From Pseudomonas tehranensis (GTDB taxonomy: Bacteria > Pseudomonadota > Gammaproteobacteria > Pseudomonadales > Pseudomonadaceae), in NCBI RefSeq assembly GCF_014268615.1, contig NZ_JABWQV010000014.1, positions 1-52,638 on the forward strand: a stretch of 52,638 nt of DNA. Direction: 5' to 3'. The notes below the pieces were generated by a model that did not search any database, had not been told where the DNA came from, and saw nothing but the letters and a program-made list of their open reading frames with translations. Positions 44,531 through 52,638 of this stretch are shown piece after piece. The position numbers were made by a program, and so were the translations under genes. Numbering within the stretch: position 1 is the stretch's first letter; every line of letters starts with the position of its first letter.

Positions 44531-45577
44531 TCAAATCAAGCGTGCGGCCACCAGGATATCCGCCACGGCCTGGAAGGTATTGTCCGGCACCGGGTCCCCC
44601 GGCACAGCCCGTCGGGCGATTTCATTGGCCAGGACGCTATCAAGGCTATGGGCGATCCCCAGGCCCGAGGCCTGCGCGAGCATCTGCGCCGCCTCTTCGA
44701 ACTCGGCCTTGCATACCACTACCGGCACCGGGGTTTCACCGCGCACGTAACGGATGCCCACCACCCAGCCACTCGCGGAGCCGACCATCAACGACGCACG
44801 GTTCACCCCCAGCTTGGTAGCCAGGGCTTGCATTTCGCGGCGTTGGCGCTGGCGTTCCTGTTTGATCATCGGATCGCCGTCGCTGTCCTTGCGTTCGCGC
44901 TTCTGTTCGCTGAGGGTCATTTTCATGTCGCGACCGAACAACCAGCGTTGCATCAGCACGTCTACCGCACCGACCAGCAAGAAGGCGGCCAGCACCGTGA
45001 ATACCAGCGGTTTAAGCACCAGGTAGAAGGTCGATTCGATGCAGCCAGCACCGCAGCGCGATGACTCCATCAGCGCCTGTAACGCCATGCGCCCGACCAC
45101 GTAGAAGGCCAGGCCCAGGAGCACGACCTTGACCACGCCCTTCAGGAATTCGACGAAGCTGCGCATCGAAAAAATGCGTTTGAAACCTTCGGACGGGTTG
45201 ATGCGCTTGATGTCTGGCTTGATCGGTTCGACCGAGAACACCACGCCACGCATGGTGATGATGTTGGTCAGGATCACCGTCCCCACGGTCACGGCCACCA
45301 CCGGCAGGGTGAGGTTGATCAGCAATTGCTCGGCGGTGTCCAGCACGCGTGGCCAGACGCTGTGAAAGGGCTCGATGTAGATCAGCGCGATCAGGTCCAG
45401 CAACGCGGTGATCTGTGCCTGGGCCTTGGGCACCATGATCGAGATGCACAGCGTGCAGAACAGGATGACCATGCCCGAGACCAGGTCTTGACTCTTCGAC
45501 ACCTGGCCTTTCTTGCGCGCTTCGCGAAGCTTTTTGTCCGTGGCCGGTTGTGATTTTTCTTCGCTGCTATCGCTCAT
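44531..45577 (-). CDS. sctU: Type III export apparatus switch protein SctU (RhcU/HrcU type), NPTH motif missing
   Basis: This 348-residue inner-membrane protein has about four helices in residues 30-215 and a C-terminal cytoplasmic domain. SctU/FlhB proteins control the change of export substrate and normally cut themselves at NPTH. Here the matching stretch reads MVGSASGWVVGIRY, so NPTH has become SASG; the flanking residues still align (RAS before; RY, PVPVV after). The codons read cleanly, so this is not a frameshift. The gene is otherwise intact and starts with ATG inside the 3' end of sctT. The change suggests that autocleavage is lost or works differently. Confidence 0.93.
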   Translation of the reverse strand: MSDSSEEKSQPATDKKLREARKKGQVSKSQDLVSGMVILFCTLCISIMVPKAQAQITALLDLIALIYIEPFHSVWPRVLDTAEQLLINLTLPVVAVTVGTVILTNIITMRGVVFSVEPIKPDIKRINPSEGFKRIFSMRSFVEFLKGVVKVVLLGLAFYVVGRMALQALMESSRCGAGCIESTFYLVLKPLVFTVLAAFLLVGAVDVLMQRWLFGRDMKMTLSEQKRERKDSDGDPMIKQERQRQRREMQALATKLGVNRASLMVGSASGWVVGIRYVRGETPVPVVVCKAEFEEAAQMLAQASGLGIAHSLDSVLANEIARRAVPGDPVPDNTFQAVADILVAARLI

Positions 45578-46415
45578 CGGTGCTTCCCATGGTAAAGGGA
45601 GCTCCTGCCGAGTCTGTCAGGGTCTTGAGTAACTCCACGACGCCACGGAATTCGCCGAGTTGCTCGATCATCACCGGGACCAGGAAGCCGATGTAGACCA
45701 CCATCAAGATAGTGAAAAACAGATTTTTCACCGGCAACGACAGGTCGAAAATGTGCAGGTTGGGGGCCATGCGCGACAGGTAGGCGAGCATCAGGTCGGT
45801 GACCAGCATGCAGATGATTAGCGGCCCGACCATGATCACGCCGATACGAGTCACCTGGTCGAGGATTTGTAGCACCGCCAGCAACGCCGAGCTGGCGAAC
45901 AAAGGCGTGAAGGCAGTCGCGGGCCATAACAGGTAGCTGTGGTAATAGCCGTCGACCAACATGATGAAGCCACTGGACATGAAGAACAGAGCGATCAGCA
46001 TCACCGTCAGCAAGGTAGCCATGACACTGGATTCACCCGATGACAAAGGGTCCACCAACTGAGCCATGGTCGAGCCACGTTGCAGGTCGACCAACTCGCC
46101 GGCCACTTCCGCGGCCCAGAACGGGATACCGAACAGCAGGCCGATGAGGATGCCGATCAAAAATTCCTTGATCAATAAGCCGGCCAGGAAAAAACCGCCA
46201 TGTTCTGGCAATGCCGTGAAAGCGCCGTACACCGGCACGAACATGGGGATGGCAATGGACACCGCCACGCAACTGCGAATCATGCCGGTCAGGCCCAGGC
46301 GGTTGAATGCCGGGGTGATCACCACCACGCCCATGGCGCGACTGGCGGACAGCGCCGCCGAGCTGATCACCGGGTAGGCGACTTCGATGAACTGGTTGGC
46401 AAGCTCGATATTCAT
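45567..46415 (-). CDS. sctT: Type III export apparatus protein SctT (RhcT/HrcT)
   Basis: This ~282-residue membrane protein has six or seven hydrophobic segments and the family's LLIKEFLIGILIGLLFGIPFWAAEVAGELVDLQRG stretch. SctT is part of the export gate of the type III system. The start was taken at ATG 46415; a GTG at 46433 is possible but overlaps the end of sctS. It lies between sctS and sctU, with its last bases overlapping sctU. Confidence 0.92.
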   Translation of the reverse strand: MNIELANQFIEVAYPVISSAALSASRAMGVVVITPAFNRLGLTGMIRSCVAVSIAIPMFVPVYGAFTALPEHGGFFLAGLLIKEFLIGILIGLLFGIPFWAAEVAGELVDLQRGSTMAQLVDPLSSGESSVMATLLTVMLIALFFMSSGFIMLVDGYYHSYLLWPATAFTPLFASSALLAVLQILDQVTRIGVIMVGPLIICMLVTDLMLAYLSRMAPNLHIFDLSLPVKNLFFTILMVVYIGFLVPVMIEQLGEFRGVVELLKTLTDSAGAPFTMGSTDER

Positions 46416-46420
46416 GCCAC

Positions 46421-46690
46421 TCAGCGCGTCCACAACGGGAAGTTGTCCAGCACCTGGTTTCCCAGTTCAAGCACCTGGCTGGCCAGTAGCGGCCCCACGA
46501 ACACGATCGTCAGCAGCACTGCCACCAGCTTGACCGCCTGTGGCAGGGTCTGGTCCTGGATCTGGGTCAGGGCCTGCAACAAGCCCACCCCCAGGCCAAC
46601 GATGATCGCGACAACCAGCGCCGGAGCGGATAAAAGCAACACCGTCATCAGCGCCTGATTCATCAACGAAAGAAATACGTCCTGGCCCAT
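46421..46690 (-). CDS. sctS: Type III export apparatus protein SctS (RhcS/HrcS)
   Basis: This 89-residue protein has two membrane helices (about 15-40 and 50-75), the normal size of SctS, and a TQIQDQTLPQAVKLVAV loop typical of the family. It is part of the helical export gate with SctR and SctT. Its ATG overlaps the sctR stop by one base (TAATG), so it is translationally coupled. Confidence 0.95.
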   Translation of the reverse strand: MGQDVFLSLMNQALMTVLLLSAPALVVAIIVGLGVGLLQALTQIQDQTLPQAVKLVAVLLTIVFVGPLLASQVLELGNQVLDNFPLWTR

Positions 46691-47349
46691 TACGTCACCC
46701 CGTAGCTCAGAATCAGGCCATGCATCAAGCGCGACCAGCCGCTCAAGGCAACGAAAAGAAAGAGCTTCAGCGGTATCGAAATCAGCGTCGGTGAAACCAT
46801 GGACATCCCCATGGCCATCAACACGTTGGCCACCAGCAGATCCACCACCAGAAACGGGACGTACAACAGAAAACCGATTTCGAAAGCACGGGTCAGCTCG
46901 GAGCTGACGAACGCCGGCACCAGCACCACAAGGTCATCGTCGCGCAGGTCGGCCCGGGCTTCGGGAGACCAGATGGTCTCAGTGGCCTGGATGAAAAAAC
47001 CGCGCTCATTTTCGTTGGCGAAACGCGAAAGGTGCGCCTGTAATGGCGGCCTCAGGGCATCACCGAAGGCGGTGAGCTGCTCGATACTTTCGATGTTGAG
47101 ATCGCGCCCCTGCACCTGTCGGTACATGTCACCTATCAATGGCGTGGTGACGTAGACCGACAGGATCAACGCGATGCCGTACAGCACCATGTTGGGCGGT
47201 GTCTGTTGCACGCCCAGAGCGTTGCGGATCAGGAACAGCACCACGGAGATTTTCATGAAACCGGTCAGGGTCACTACCGCCAACGGGATCAAGCCAATGG
47301 TGGCGACGACAACGATGATTTCAATCAGGTTGGGCTGGTAGCCATTCAT
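46690..47349 (-). CDS. sctR: Type III export apparatus protein SctR (RhcR/HrcR)
   Basis: This 219-residue protein has four membrane helices and family motifs FMKISVVLFLIRNALGVQQTPPNM, VYVTTPL and PAFVSSELTRAFEIGF. SctR forms the core of the export gate at the inner membrane. The ATG overlaps the sctQ stop by four bases. It is in the standard Q-R-S-T-U order. Confidence 0.96.
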   Translation of the reverse strand: MNGYQPNLIEIIVVVATIGLIPLAVVTLTGFMKISVVLFLIRNALGVQQTPPNMVLYGIALILSVYVTTPLIGDMYRQVQGRDLNIESIEQLTAFGDALRPPLQAHLSRFANENERGFFIQATETIWSPEARADLRDDDLVVLVPAFVSSELTRAFEIGFLLYVPFLVVDLLVANVLMAMGMSMVSPTLISIPLKLFLFVALSGWSRLMHGLILSYGVT

Positions 47350-48404
47350 GATGTGGCGATACTCAACACGCGCACGCCCAGGCCCGGACCGATCCTGACC
47401 AGTTGCCCCAGCCCGACGCGCCGCCCGTTGACCATCAGGTCCACGCTGTCCTGGCGTTGTTCGGTGAACGACAGCAGGCTGCCCTCCCCCAGTTCACGCA
47501 GTTGCGCCAGGGTCAACTCGATGCTGCCGGCCTGACAGACCATTTTCAACGGCAGGTCGTCCAGGCGCGTATCCAGGCTTTGCCCGTCCGGTGCTTCATT
47601 CATGGTGGGTGCTTCGCTCACAGGGAATTCCTTGGGAAAGTTGACGCGCATCGGTGTTTCAAGCAGTTTCAGCGTGGTGCCGTCCTGACCCGCCCGGGCG
47701 TACAGACGCTGGTTCACCGCCAGCCGCACCTGGGCCGTGGGCCAAGGATCGAGCATCACCACGTCACCAGGGTTGAGGCTGTACAGCTCGCCGACGCTCA
47801 GTTCGGCTTCGCCGGCCTCGACCGCCAGCCACAGACGCAGGTCTGTCAGTGCATGGGGAGCTGGCGATGCATGCTGGTCGAGCCATTGCGCGATCTGTTC
47901 GCCGGCCTTGGCGCTCAGGTGCAGCGCTACCGGCATCGACGAACCGCCGAGTTCAACCCGGGTTGCCAGATGCAACGGGCAGGGTTGCACGGCCAGGACG
48001 GCAAGGGCCGGGTCGGCGCGGTCAATCAAATTGATGGTTTGCCCGGTCAGGTGCTCCAGGGGTTCGATCAGGCTCAGCAACGCCAGCTCCAGCAGCATCG
48101 CGCCAGGCAAGGTGTGCAGGTCCAGAGCAACGGGCAGGCCCAGGGCGTGCAGCGCTTGCGTCGGCAAGTGCAGTCTGATGGCCGACGCATCGTCTTGCTC
48201 GCCAAGCCCCAGCAACAGCTCAATCGCCGTAGCGTCAAGCTCGACAATGCAACCCCAGTTCACGCTAATGGCCTGGCCCGCACATTCGCCACTCCAGGCT
48301 TCGCGGTTGCGATGCAGGCGGTTGTGCAGGTCTACCCATCGGAGGTCGAACGATCTCAATTGCTCGACAAAGGGAGCCCCGGCGGGGTCATGGCGACCGT
48401 TCAC
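47346..48404 (-). CDS. sctQ: Type III cytoplasmic ring protein SctQ (YscQ/RhcQ)
   Basis: This 352-residue protein has a C-terminal SpoA (surface presentation of antigens) domain (about 280-350; LPLKMVCQAGSIELTLAQL...) and a less conserved N-terminal region. It forms the cytoplasmic sorting platform with SctK, SctL and SctN. It starts with GTG 48404, overlapping the sctO stop. A single gene encodes it, unlike the split HrcQa/HrcQb of the P. syringae Hrp1 system. A Shine-Dalgarno-like site before codon 262 suggests a short C-terminal form (described separately). Confidence 0.9.
   Translation of the reverse strand: MNGRHDPAGAPFVEQLRSFDLRWVDLHNRLHRNREAWSGECAGQAISVNWGCIVELDATAIELLLGLGEQDDASAIRLHLPTQALHALGLPVALDLHTLPGAMLLELALLSLIEPLEHLTGQTINLIDRADPALAVLAVQPCPLHLATRVELGGSSMPVALHLSAKAGEQIAQWLDQHASPAPHALTDLRLWLAVEAGEAELSVGELYSLNPGDVVMLDPWPTAQVRLAVNQRLYARAGQDGTTLKLLETPMRVNFPKEFPVSEAPTMNEAPDGQSLDTRLDDLPLKMVCQAGSIELTLAQLRELGEGSLLSFTEQRQDSVDLMVNGRRVGLGQLVRIGPGLGVRVLSIATS
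47619..47631 (-). promoter_or_regulatory. Candidate internal translation start for short SctQ-C
   Basis: Inside sctQ, the sequence AAGGAATTCCCTGTG places AAGGA seven bases before the in-frame GTG of codon 262. Translation here would yield a ~91-residue protein that covers the SpoA domain. YscQ, SsaQ and Spa33 make such short forms from internal starts. The site is visible, but its use is inferred. Confidence 0.5.
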
Positions 48405-48877
48405 GTACGCCCTCCAGTGGCCACACGAGGAATTTCGTCGGCCTCCAGCCGGTGTTCGTCGACACGGCGCTCCAAGCGCTCGCGGTCGTCGAGCAAGGTG
48501 TCGCAGGCTTGCGCCTGACGCTGTCGGGCCGCGTGGGCAACCCGGAACACTTCGCGCGTTTGCTCGTGGACTGCCAGGGTGCGGGCCATTTCGCTGACGC
48601 TGACTTCCAACTGCCGTTGCCCCCCCTCGTACAACACCTCTAAATGCTCCTGGGCCGCGTGCCAGTTGCTGATCGACACCCCCGCTCCGATCAACCCGTA
48701 GATGCGCTCGGCTTCGCGGGCCAGGGCCTCACGATGCAGGCGCAGCTTTTCCTTGGCATCGTCCAGAGCGACGTGGGTTTCCCGACAGCGCTGCTGTTGA
48801 GCGGCCAGTTGGCTGGACGCACGTTGTTCACGTAACTGGCGCAAGGCTTGAAGGTTGCGCATGTCATTGGTTTTCAT
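48401..48877 (-). CDS. sctO: Type III stalk/coiled-coil protein SctO (Y4yJ/YscO-like)
   Basis: This 158-residue protein is almost entirely charged helix (QLREQRASSQLAAQQQRCRE..., Arg/Gln/Glu-rich) with heptad patterns, as in YscO/HrpO. It is thought to link the ATPase to the export gate, like FliJ. ATG 48877 has GGAGG four bases upstream. It sits between sctN and sctQ, the place of y4yJ in rhizobia. No SctP ruler gene lies between it and sctQ. Confidence 0.8.
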   Translation of the reverse strand: MKTNDMRNLQALRQLREQRASSQLAAQQQRCRETHVALDDAKEKLRLHREALAREAERIYGLIGAGVSISNWHAAQEHLEVLYEGGQRQLEVSVSEMARTLAVHEQTREVFRVAHAARQRQAQACDTLLDDRERLERRVDEHRLEADEIPRVATGGRT

Positions 48878-48893
48878 CGGGCCTCCAGGGTTG

Positions 48894-50216
48894 TCATGCC
48901 ATGACCCTGCGCATGTGCTTCAGGGTTTCATCGGGGCTGCTTGGCTCGTTGGCGCCTTGGCGCAAGAACGCTTCGATAGCGGCATGCCGCGCAATCGCCT
49001 CGTCGGCCAGCGGGTCGCTCCCGGCCGCGTATTCGCCGACGCGGATCAGCATTTCGATCTCGTTACGCCGCGCCATCAACTCGCGCATACGCATGGCCAG
49101 GTGGCGCTGCTCGTCGCCACACACTTGGTCCATCAATCGGCTACGGCTTTGCAGCACATCCACCGCCGGGAAAAAGTTGCGTTGCGCCAGGTCGGCGCTG
49201 AGCACGATGTGTCCGTCGAGGATTGAGCGGGTTTCCTCGGCCACCGGATCCATCGAAGCGTCGCCTTCGGTAAGCACGGTATACAACCCGGTGATACTGC
49301 CGGTCTCGCCGGGACCGGCGCGCTCAAGCAAGCGCGGCAAGGCCGAGAAGAAGGATGGCGGGTAACCGCGACGGGTCGGCGGCTCGCCTACAGCCAGGCC
49401 GATTTCGCGCTGGGCCCGGGCAAAGCGGGTCAGGCTATCCATCAGCAACAGCACGTTGCGGCCCTGGTCACGGTGATATTCGGCCAACGCGGTGGCAACG
49501 AAGGCCGCACGCACCCGCTCGGCGGCCGGGCGGTCGGAGGTGGCGACCACGGCAACGGTACGCCGCCGGGCCTCGGCGCCCATCTGCACATCGAGCAATT
49601 CACGCACTTCACGGCCTCGCTCACCGATCAGGGCGATGATGATCACGTCGGCATTGGTATTGCGCACGATGCTGGCCAGCAGCGACGACTTGCCCACCCC
49701 CGGCTCACCGAAGATGCCCATGCGCTGGCCCTGGGCCAGGGTCAGCATGCCGTCGATGCTGCGCACCCCCAGGGACATCGGGTGGGCGATCAGTTGACGG
49801 CTGAACGGCGCGGGAGGCTCGGCATGCAAGGGATAACGTAACAACCCACCCAGGGGCGGGCTGCCGTCGAGAAACTCACCCATGGGGCTGATCACCCGAC
49901 CCAACTGCGCATCGCCGACGCTCACCCCAAGGGTCTCGCCGGTGGCGATGATTTCGGTACGGGTCGACAACCCGTCCATCGAACCGATGGGCGAAAGGAT
50001 CGCCTCGTCATCCTCGAAACCGATGACTTCGGCAGCCAGGCTGCGGCCGCTGCCGGGTTCACGCAGTTGGCACAGCTCCCCAATGTGCACACCGGCGACG
50101 CTGGCGCGCAGCAGCACTCCACGGATACTGCGGATGGTGCCTTTCATGGGGCGCGGCCGGGCATTGACCAAGCGTTCGGCCAGGCGCGGCAGCAGATCAT
50201 GGGGGATGACGATCAC
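48894..50216 (-). CDS. sctN: Type III secretion ATPase SctN (RhcN/HrcN)
   Basis: This 440-residue ATPase has an N-terminal beta-barrel, Walker A GEPGVGKSS (about 168-176), Walker B LLLMDS (about 260) and the YPPSFFSALPRLLERAG segment typical of FliI/SctN. It uses ATP to unfold and separate substrates from chaperones at the cytoplasmic face. It begins at GTG 50216, overlapping the sctL stop. It resembles RhcN/HrcN; the rhizobial gene order around it suggests the former type. Confidence 0.97.
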   Translation of the reverse strand: MIVIPHDLLPRLAERLVNARPRPMKGTIRSIRGVLLRASVAGVHIGELCQLREPGSGRSLAAEVIGFEDDEAILSPIGSMDGLSTRTEIIATGETLGVSVGDAQLGRVISPMGEFLDGSPPLGGLLRYPLHAEPPAPFSRQLIAHPMSLGVRSIDGMLTLAQGQRMGIFGEPGVGKSSLLASIVRNTNADVIIIALIGERGREVRELLDVQMGAEARRRTVAVVATSDRPAAERVRAAFVATALAEYHRDQGRNVLLLMDSLTRFARAQREIGLAVGEPPTRRGYPPSFFSALPRLLERAGPGETGSITGLYTVLTEGDASMDPVAEETRSILDGHIVLSADLAQRNFFPAVDVLQSRSRLMDQVCGDEQRHLAMRMRELMARRNEIEMLIRVGEYAAGSDPLADEAIARHAAIEAFLRQGANEPSSPDETLKHMRRVMA

Positions 50217-50806
50217 GGCTGTGCCTCGTCGGCAAACGGCAGCAGGTTGCGGCGCAGATTGAGCAACTGGGCTTCGAGCCCCAGCTCTACCGAACCTACC
50301 GGGCTGCTCAAGCGTGCCTGGCCAGCTTGCAAGCGATCGTCCGGCTCCACGGCAATCGCCGACAGGTCACGCTCTTGCAACTTGAGCTGCTGGCGTACGG
50401 CTTCGGCGTCCTGGCGCGAGACAAACAGAGTCAAGGCCTGGTCCTGGCGGAACGCCCCCAACGCCTTGCGGGTACAGCGCACCACACGTTCGGCATCCTT
50501 CATGTCATCGAGTATTTCGCGCACAATGCCCAGCGCCAGGTCAGCCAGGGACGTTTCCAGCCCGGCCAGCCACGCATCGATCTTCAGCGAGGTTTCGCCC
50601 AGCAGCGCGCTGACCTGTTCGGCACCCTCCTGGCGACCGCTTTCAAACCCTTCTGCATGGGCTTGTTGCAACCAACGCTCGCTGTCTTGCCGGATGGCCT
50701 CGGCCTGGTCACGGGCGCCCTGCAGAAAGGCGTAACCGTCGATCCACAGGTCAGCCTGGTCGGCGCGCAGGATACGGACGGCAGGACGGGTCGGGAGTTC
50801 GCTCAT
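50213..50806 (-). CDS. sctL: Type III ATPase regulator/stator SctL (NolV/HrpE/YscL-like)
   Basis: This 197-residue protein has a long N-terminal coiled coil (about 25-90) and a C-terminal globular domain, like YscL/FliH. It binds SctN and links it to the SctQ ring. Both ends overlap the neighbouring genes by four bases. NolV holds this place in rhizobial clusters. Confidence 0.85.
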   Translation of the reverse strand: MSELPTRPAVRILRADQADLWIDGYAFLQGARDQAEAIRQDSERWLQQAHAEGFESGRQEGAEQVSALLGETSLKIDAWLAGLETSLADLALGIVREILDDMKDAERVVRCTRKALGAFRQDQALTLFVSRQDAEAVRQQLKLQERDLSAIAVEPDDRLQAGQARLSSPVGSVELGLEAQLLNLRRNLLPFADEAQP

Positions 50807-51444
50807 CGGGCGCCCTGCTCTTCAAGCTGTTGGAGATTCGAAGCGGCGCTGCGCACGATGGCCAGGGCATTCGCAGCAGGTGCGCGAGTCACCGGCTCGC
50901 CCTCGGCTTGCAGCTCGGCAAAACGCAGGCACAGCCAAGGTCGCAGACTGGCGGGCTGCGCCTGCAGCCAGGCGGCTATACATCGGGCGCCATCGCGGTC
51001 GATGGTTTCAAGCAGTTCGGCCGGCTGGCGCAGTAAGTCGGCACCGCTGCCCAGGGCGCGGTTTGCCAACGCCAAGGCAAACACATCGCTGCCCAGCAAA
51101 TCGCGCAGTTGGTTGACTGCATCGCCACGGATTTCGCGGCTCAGGGTAGTGCCATGCAGGATCGCGCCACACAGGCGCGGCAAACGCTTGAAGACTTCGG
51201 GAGACAGCAGCAGGACCGGCAGATCGACGGCATCGGGCAGTGGTAGGCGATCGGGGGCTTGCAGTTCATGACTGCTGAGCAGCAAACGCAGCAAACGCGC
51301 CTGGAAACGCGGCTGTGTGCGCAACGCATCCAGTTGCGCGCTGCCGAGGGTATCCGCAAAGCACGCCCCAAGAGCGTGTGTGCCGACGAAATCCAGTGGT
51401 TGCTCAATCAGCTCCCGCCATTGCTGCAACACGGCCTCACTCAT
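50803..51444 (-). CDS. sctK: Type III sorting-platform protein SctK (NolU-like)
   Basis: This 213-residue protein lies between SctJ and SctL, where SctK (NolU in rhizobia) is found. Its sequence (for example RLLRLLLSSHELQAPDRLPLP, then LCGAILHGTTLSREIRGDAV) has the helical, Leu-rich form of SctK/OrgA-type proteins. The assignment rests mostly on place and length, since SctK proteins are poorly conserved. It would join the cytoplasmic ring to the inner-membrane ring. It overlaps sctJ and sctL by four bases at each end. Confidence 0.75.
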   Translation of the reverse strand: MSEAVLQQWRELIEQPLDFVGTHALGACFADTLGSAQLDALRTQPRFQARLLRLLLSSHELQAPDRLPLPDAVDLPVLLLSPEVFKRLPRLCGAILHGTTLSREIRGDAVNQLRDLLGSDVFALALANRALGSGADLLRQPAELLETIDRDGARCIAAWLQAQPASLRPWLCLRFAELQAEGEPVTRAPAANALAIVRSAASNLQQLEEQGAR

Positions 51445-52223
51445 TTAACCTCCTCCAGCGTATACAAGGCTTGGGAGGAACGACGCTGCCAGTACTGCCA
51501 GCCCAACACGCCGGCCATCGACAGCACGGCCAGCAACAGCACCCCGAACAGCATCCATGCGCGGGTCAGGTTGTCTTCGAGGATCCATATACCCAGGAAG
51601 CTGGCCAGGCGCGGCTGTGGATCGGCGCGACCGCTGACGGACGCGGCTTTGATCACAGTGACCGAGACACCTTCGTAACTCAAACCGGAAATGCCGTTGG
51701 CCACCAGGGTTTTGATCTGCGGGATCAACGGGTTGATGTCGGTACTGGGGTCGTAGCGCACCAGCACTGAAGCCGACGACGGGGAAATCACCCGTTTGAG
51801 CAGGTCATTGTCGGGCAACACCACATGTACCCGGGCAGAGACCACACCGTCGATCAGCGAAACGCTGTGCGAGAGTTCTTCACTGAGCGCATAGACCATC
51901 TGCGCCCTTTCCTGCACCGGGGAAGATACCAGGCCATTATTCTTGAACACCGCCCCCATGTTAGAAAAGGTCTGGCCCGGCAAGCCCGCTTCCTCGAGCA
52001 GGCTCATGGCTTCGGCAAAGCGCTTCTCGTCCACCACCACGGTGAGCTGGCCATTTTCCTGGACCTTGCGTGAGGCCGGCACACCATCGCGCAGCAGCAC
52101 TGCAACCATGGCGTTGGCCTCGCGTTCGCTGAGGTTGGTGTACAGGTCGATATCGCAGCCCTGCAGCAAGCTGGCAAAGGTCAGGACAATCATCAGGCGC
52201 ACGGCATGGCAACGGCGGAACAT
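51441..52223 (-). CDS. sctJ: Type III inner-membrane ring lipoprotein SctJ (RhcJ/HrcJ)
   Basis: This 260-residue protein has a lipoprotein signal (LLQGC, Cys 23) and the YscJ/FliF domain (about 25-190; YTNLSEREANAMVAVLL, VVVDEKRFAEAMSLLEEAGLP, SARVHVVLP). One C-terminal membrane helix follows (about 218-240). It forms the periplasmic inner ring of the needle complex. ATG 52223 has AAAGG upstream, which overlaps the end of sctI. Confidence 0.96.
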   Translation of the reverse strand: MFRRCHAVRLMIVLTFASLLQGCDIDLYTNLSEREANAMVAVLLRDGVPASRKVQENGQLTVVVDEKRFAEAMSLLEEAGLPGQTFSNMGAVFKNNGLVSSPVQERAQMVYALSEELSHSVSLIDGVVSARVHVVLPDNDLLKRVISPSSASVLVRYDPSTDINPLIPQIKTLVANGISGLSYEGVSVTVIKAASVSGRADPQPRLASFLGIWILEDNLTRAWMLFGVLLLAVLSMAGVLGWQYWQRRSSQALYTLEEVK

Positions 52224-52227
52224 GGCT

Positions 52228-52638
52228 TTATTGACCTTTCAAGAGCGTGTTGGCTGCGCCGGAAATCTGCGTCGCGCCACGAACGACCATCTGAGTTTCA
52301 ATGGAGTAATCGAACATGCGGCCCAATGACTGAACGATGTGGTCGATCTGTTGATCTCCGACCTTTTTTGCCGGCTCGCCCGCGCCGGCACCCGTGGGTA
52401 GCGAAGCCAGTTGTTGGCCGCCGGCAGGCGTCACGGCGCTGCCCGCCGTCGGCCCATTCGTCAGCGCATCGGCACGCTTGGCGAAGTTCTGCGAACGGTC
52501 AATGAAGCCGTTCAGGCGCTCCATCAGGCCTTCGCCGATTTGCTGTGGGCCGGCCCCGGCAGGCATGCCTTTGGCGCTGTCAGTCATGTGTTCGAACAGA
52601 TTCTGGGAGGCCTGCAGATCGACCTGCCCCCCCGAAGG
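52228..52638 (-). CDS. sctI: Type III inner-rod protein SctI (NolB-like), 5' end outside window
   Basis: The C-terminal part (about the last 40 residues, IDHIVQSLGRMFDYSIETQMVVRG...) matches the inner-rod family SctI/PrgJ/YscI. The preceding region is Gly/Ala/Thr-rich. An ATG at 52587 has no ribosome site, and the frame stays open to the window's edge with protein-like sequence (VDLQASQNLFEH), so the true start is probably further right. It is the first gene of the visible locus and sits where NolB does in rhizobia. Other needle, secretin and gate genes (SctC, SctD, SctF, SctV) are not in the window. Confidence 0.75.
   Translation of the reverse strand, partial: PSGGQVDLQASQNLFEHMTDSAKGMPAGAGPQQIGEGLMERLNGFIDRSQNFAKRADALTNGPTAGSAVTPAGGQQLASLPTGAGAGEPAKKVGDQQIDHIVQSLGRMFDYSIETQMVVRGATQISGAANTLLKGQ

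Noticed and set aside
1..52638. CRISPR arrays, transposases, tRNA or rRNA genes
   Set aside because: None was seen on reading; no regular spaced repeats or insertion-sequence ends were recognised.

Overview
The window is high-GC DNA with tightly packed genes and looks like the chromosome of a fluorescent Pseudomonas (P. fluorescens/P. corrugata type). Supporting signs are the PvdE-type exporter, the REP hairpins typical of the group, the RND/NodT efflux genes and the gene style. Species cannot be fixed from this sequence alone.

Region 1 (1-20.5 kb) is the end of a nonribosomal peptide synthetase locus that most likely makes a beta-hydroxyaspartate-containing siderophore. It holds the tail of one NRPS (A-T-E), a second NRPS (C-A-T-[degenerate E]-C-A-T-C-aspartyl hydroxylase) and a third (degenerate C-A-T-TE). 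Adenylation pocket residues read by eye predict Asp, Dab and Asp, so the C-terminal half of the product should be ...(D-X)-OHAsp-Dab-OHAsp. A PvdE-type exporter, a FhuF-type ferric reductase, a Fur-box-like palindrome and an SbmA/BacA-type ABC transporter follow. The whole set fits a corrugatin/histicorrugatin-like lipopeptide siderophore; a pyoverdine is the alternative.

Region 2 (20.5-25 kb) is an amino-acid-type ABC importer operon (binding protein, permease, ATPase) ending in an FAD amine/amino-acid oxidase. A divergent IclR regulator faces it, with two palindromic operators between them.

Region 3 (25.2-29.9 kb) holds a TetR regulator and, convergent to it, a three-gene operon. The operon encodes a NylB/class-C beta-lactamase-like hydrolase, an outer-membrane porin and an orphan polyamine-type binding protein. 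A perfect AT-rich palindrome precedes it.

Region 4 (30-41.2 kb) is an apparent local regulon. It contains adaptor-RND pump-FabF (one operon), NodT-type outer-membrane factor plus SDR reductase, acyl-CoA thioesterase plus FadL, and a TetR regulator. The same palindrome, GTGAC(C/T)(A/G)-N10-(T/C)(A/G)GTCAC, lies upstream of all four units. This couples efflux to lipid enzymes and is the best candidate here for an undescribed system.

Region 5 (41.4-52.6 kb) is a type III secretion locus on the minus strand in the order SctI-J-K-L-N-O-Q-R-S-T-U, followed by a HrpK/HrpF/NolX-like translocator. That order is the rhizobial (nolB-rhcJ-nolU-nolV-rhcN-...-rhcU) arrangement. SctU lacks the conserved NPTH autocleavage motif, and SctQ has a plausible internal start. 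The right edge cuts SctI.
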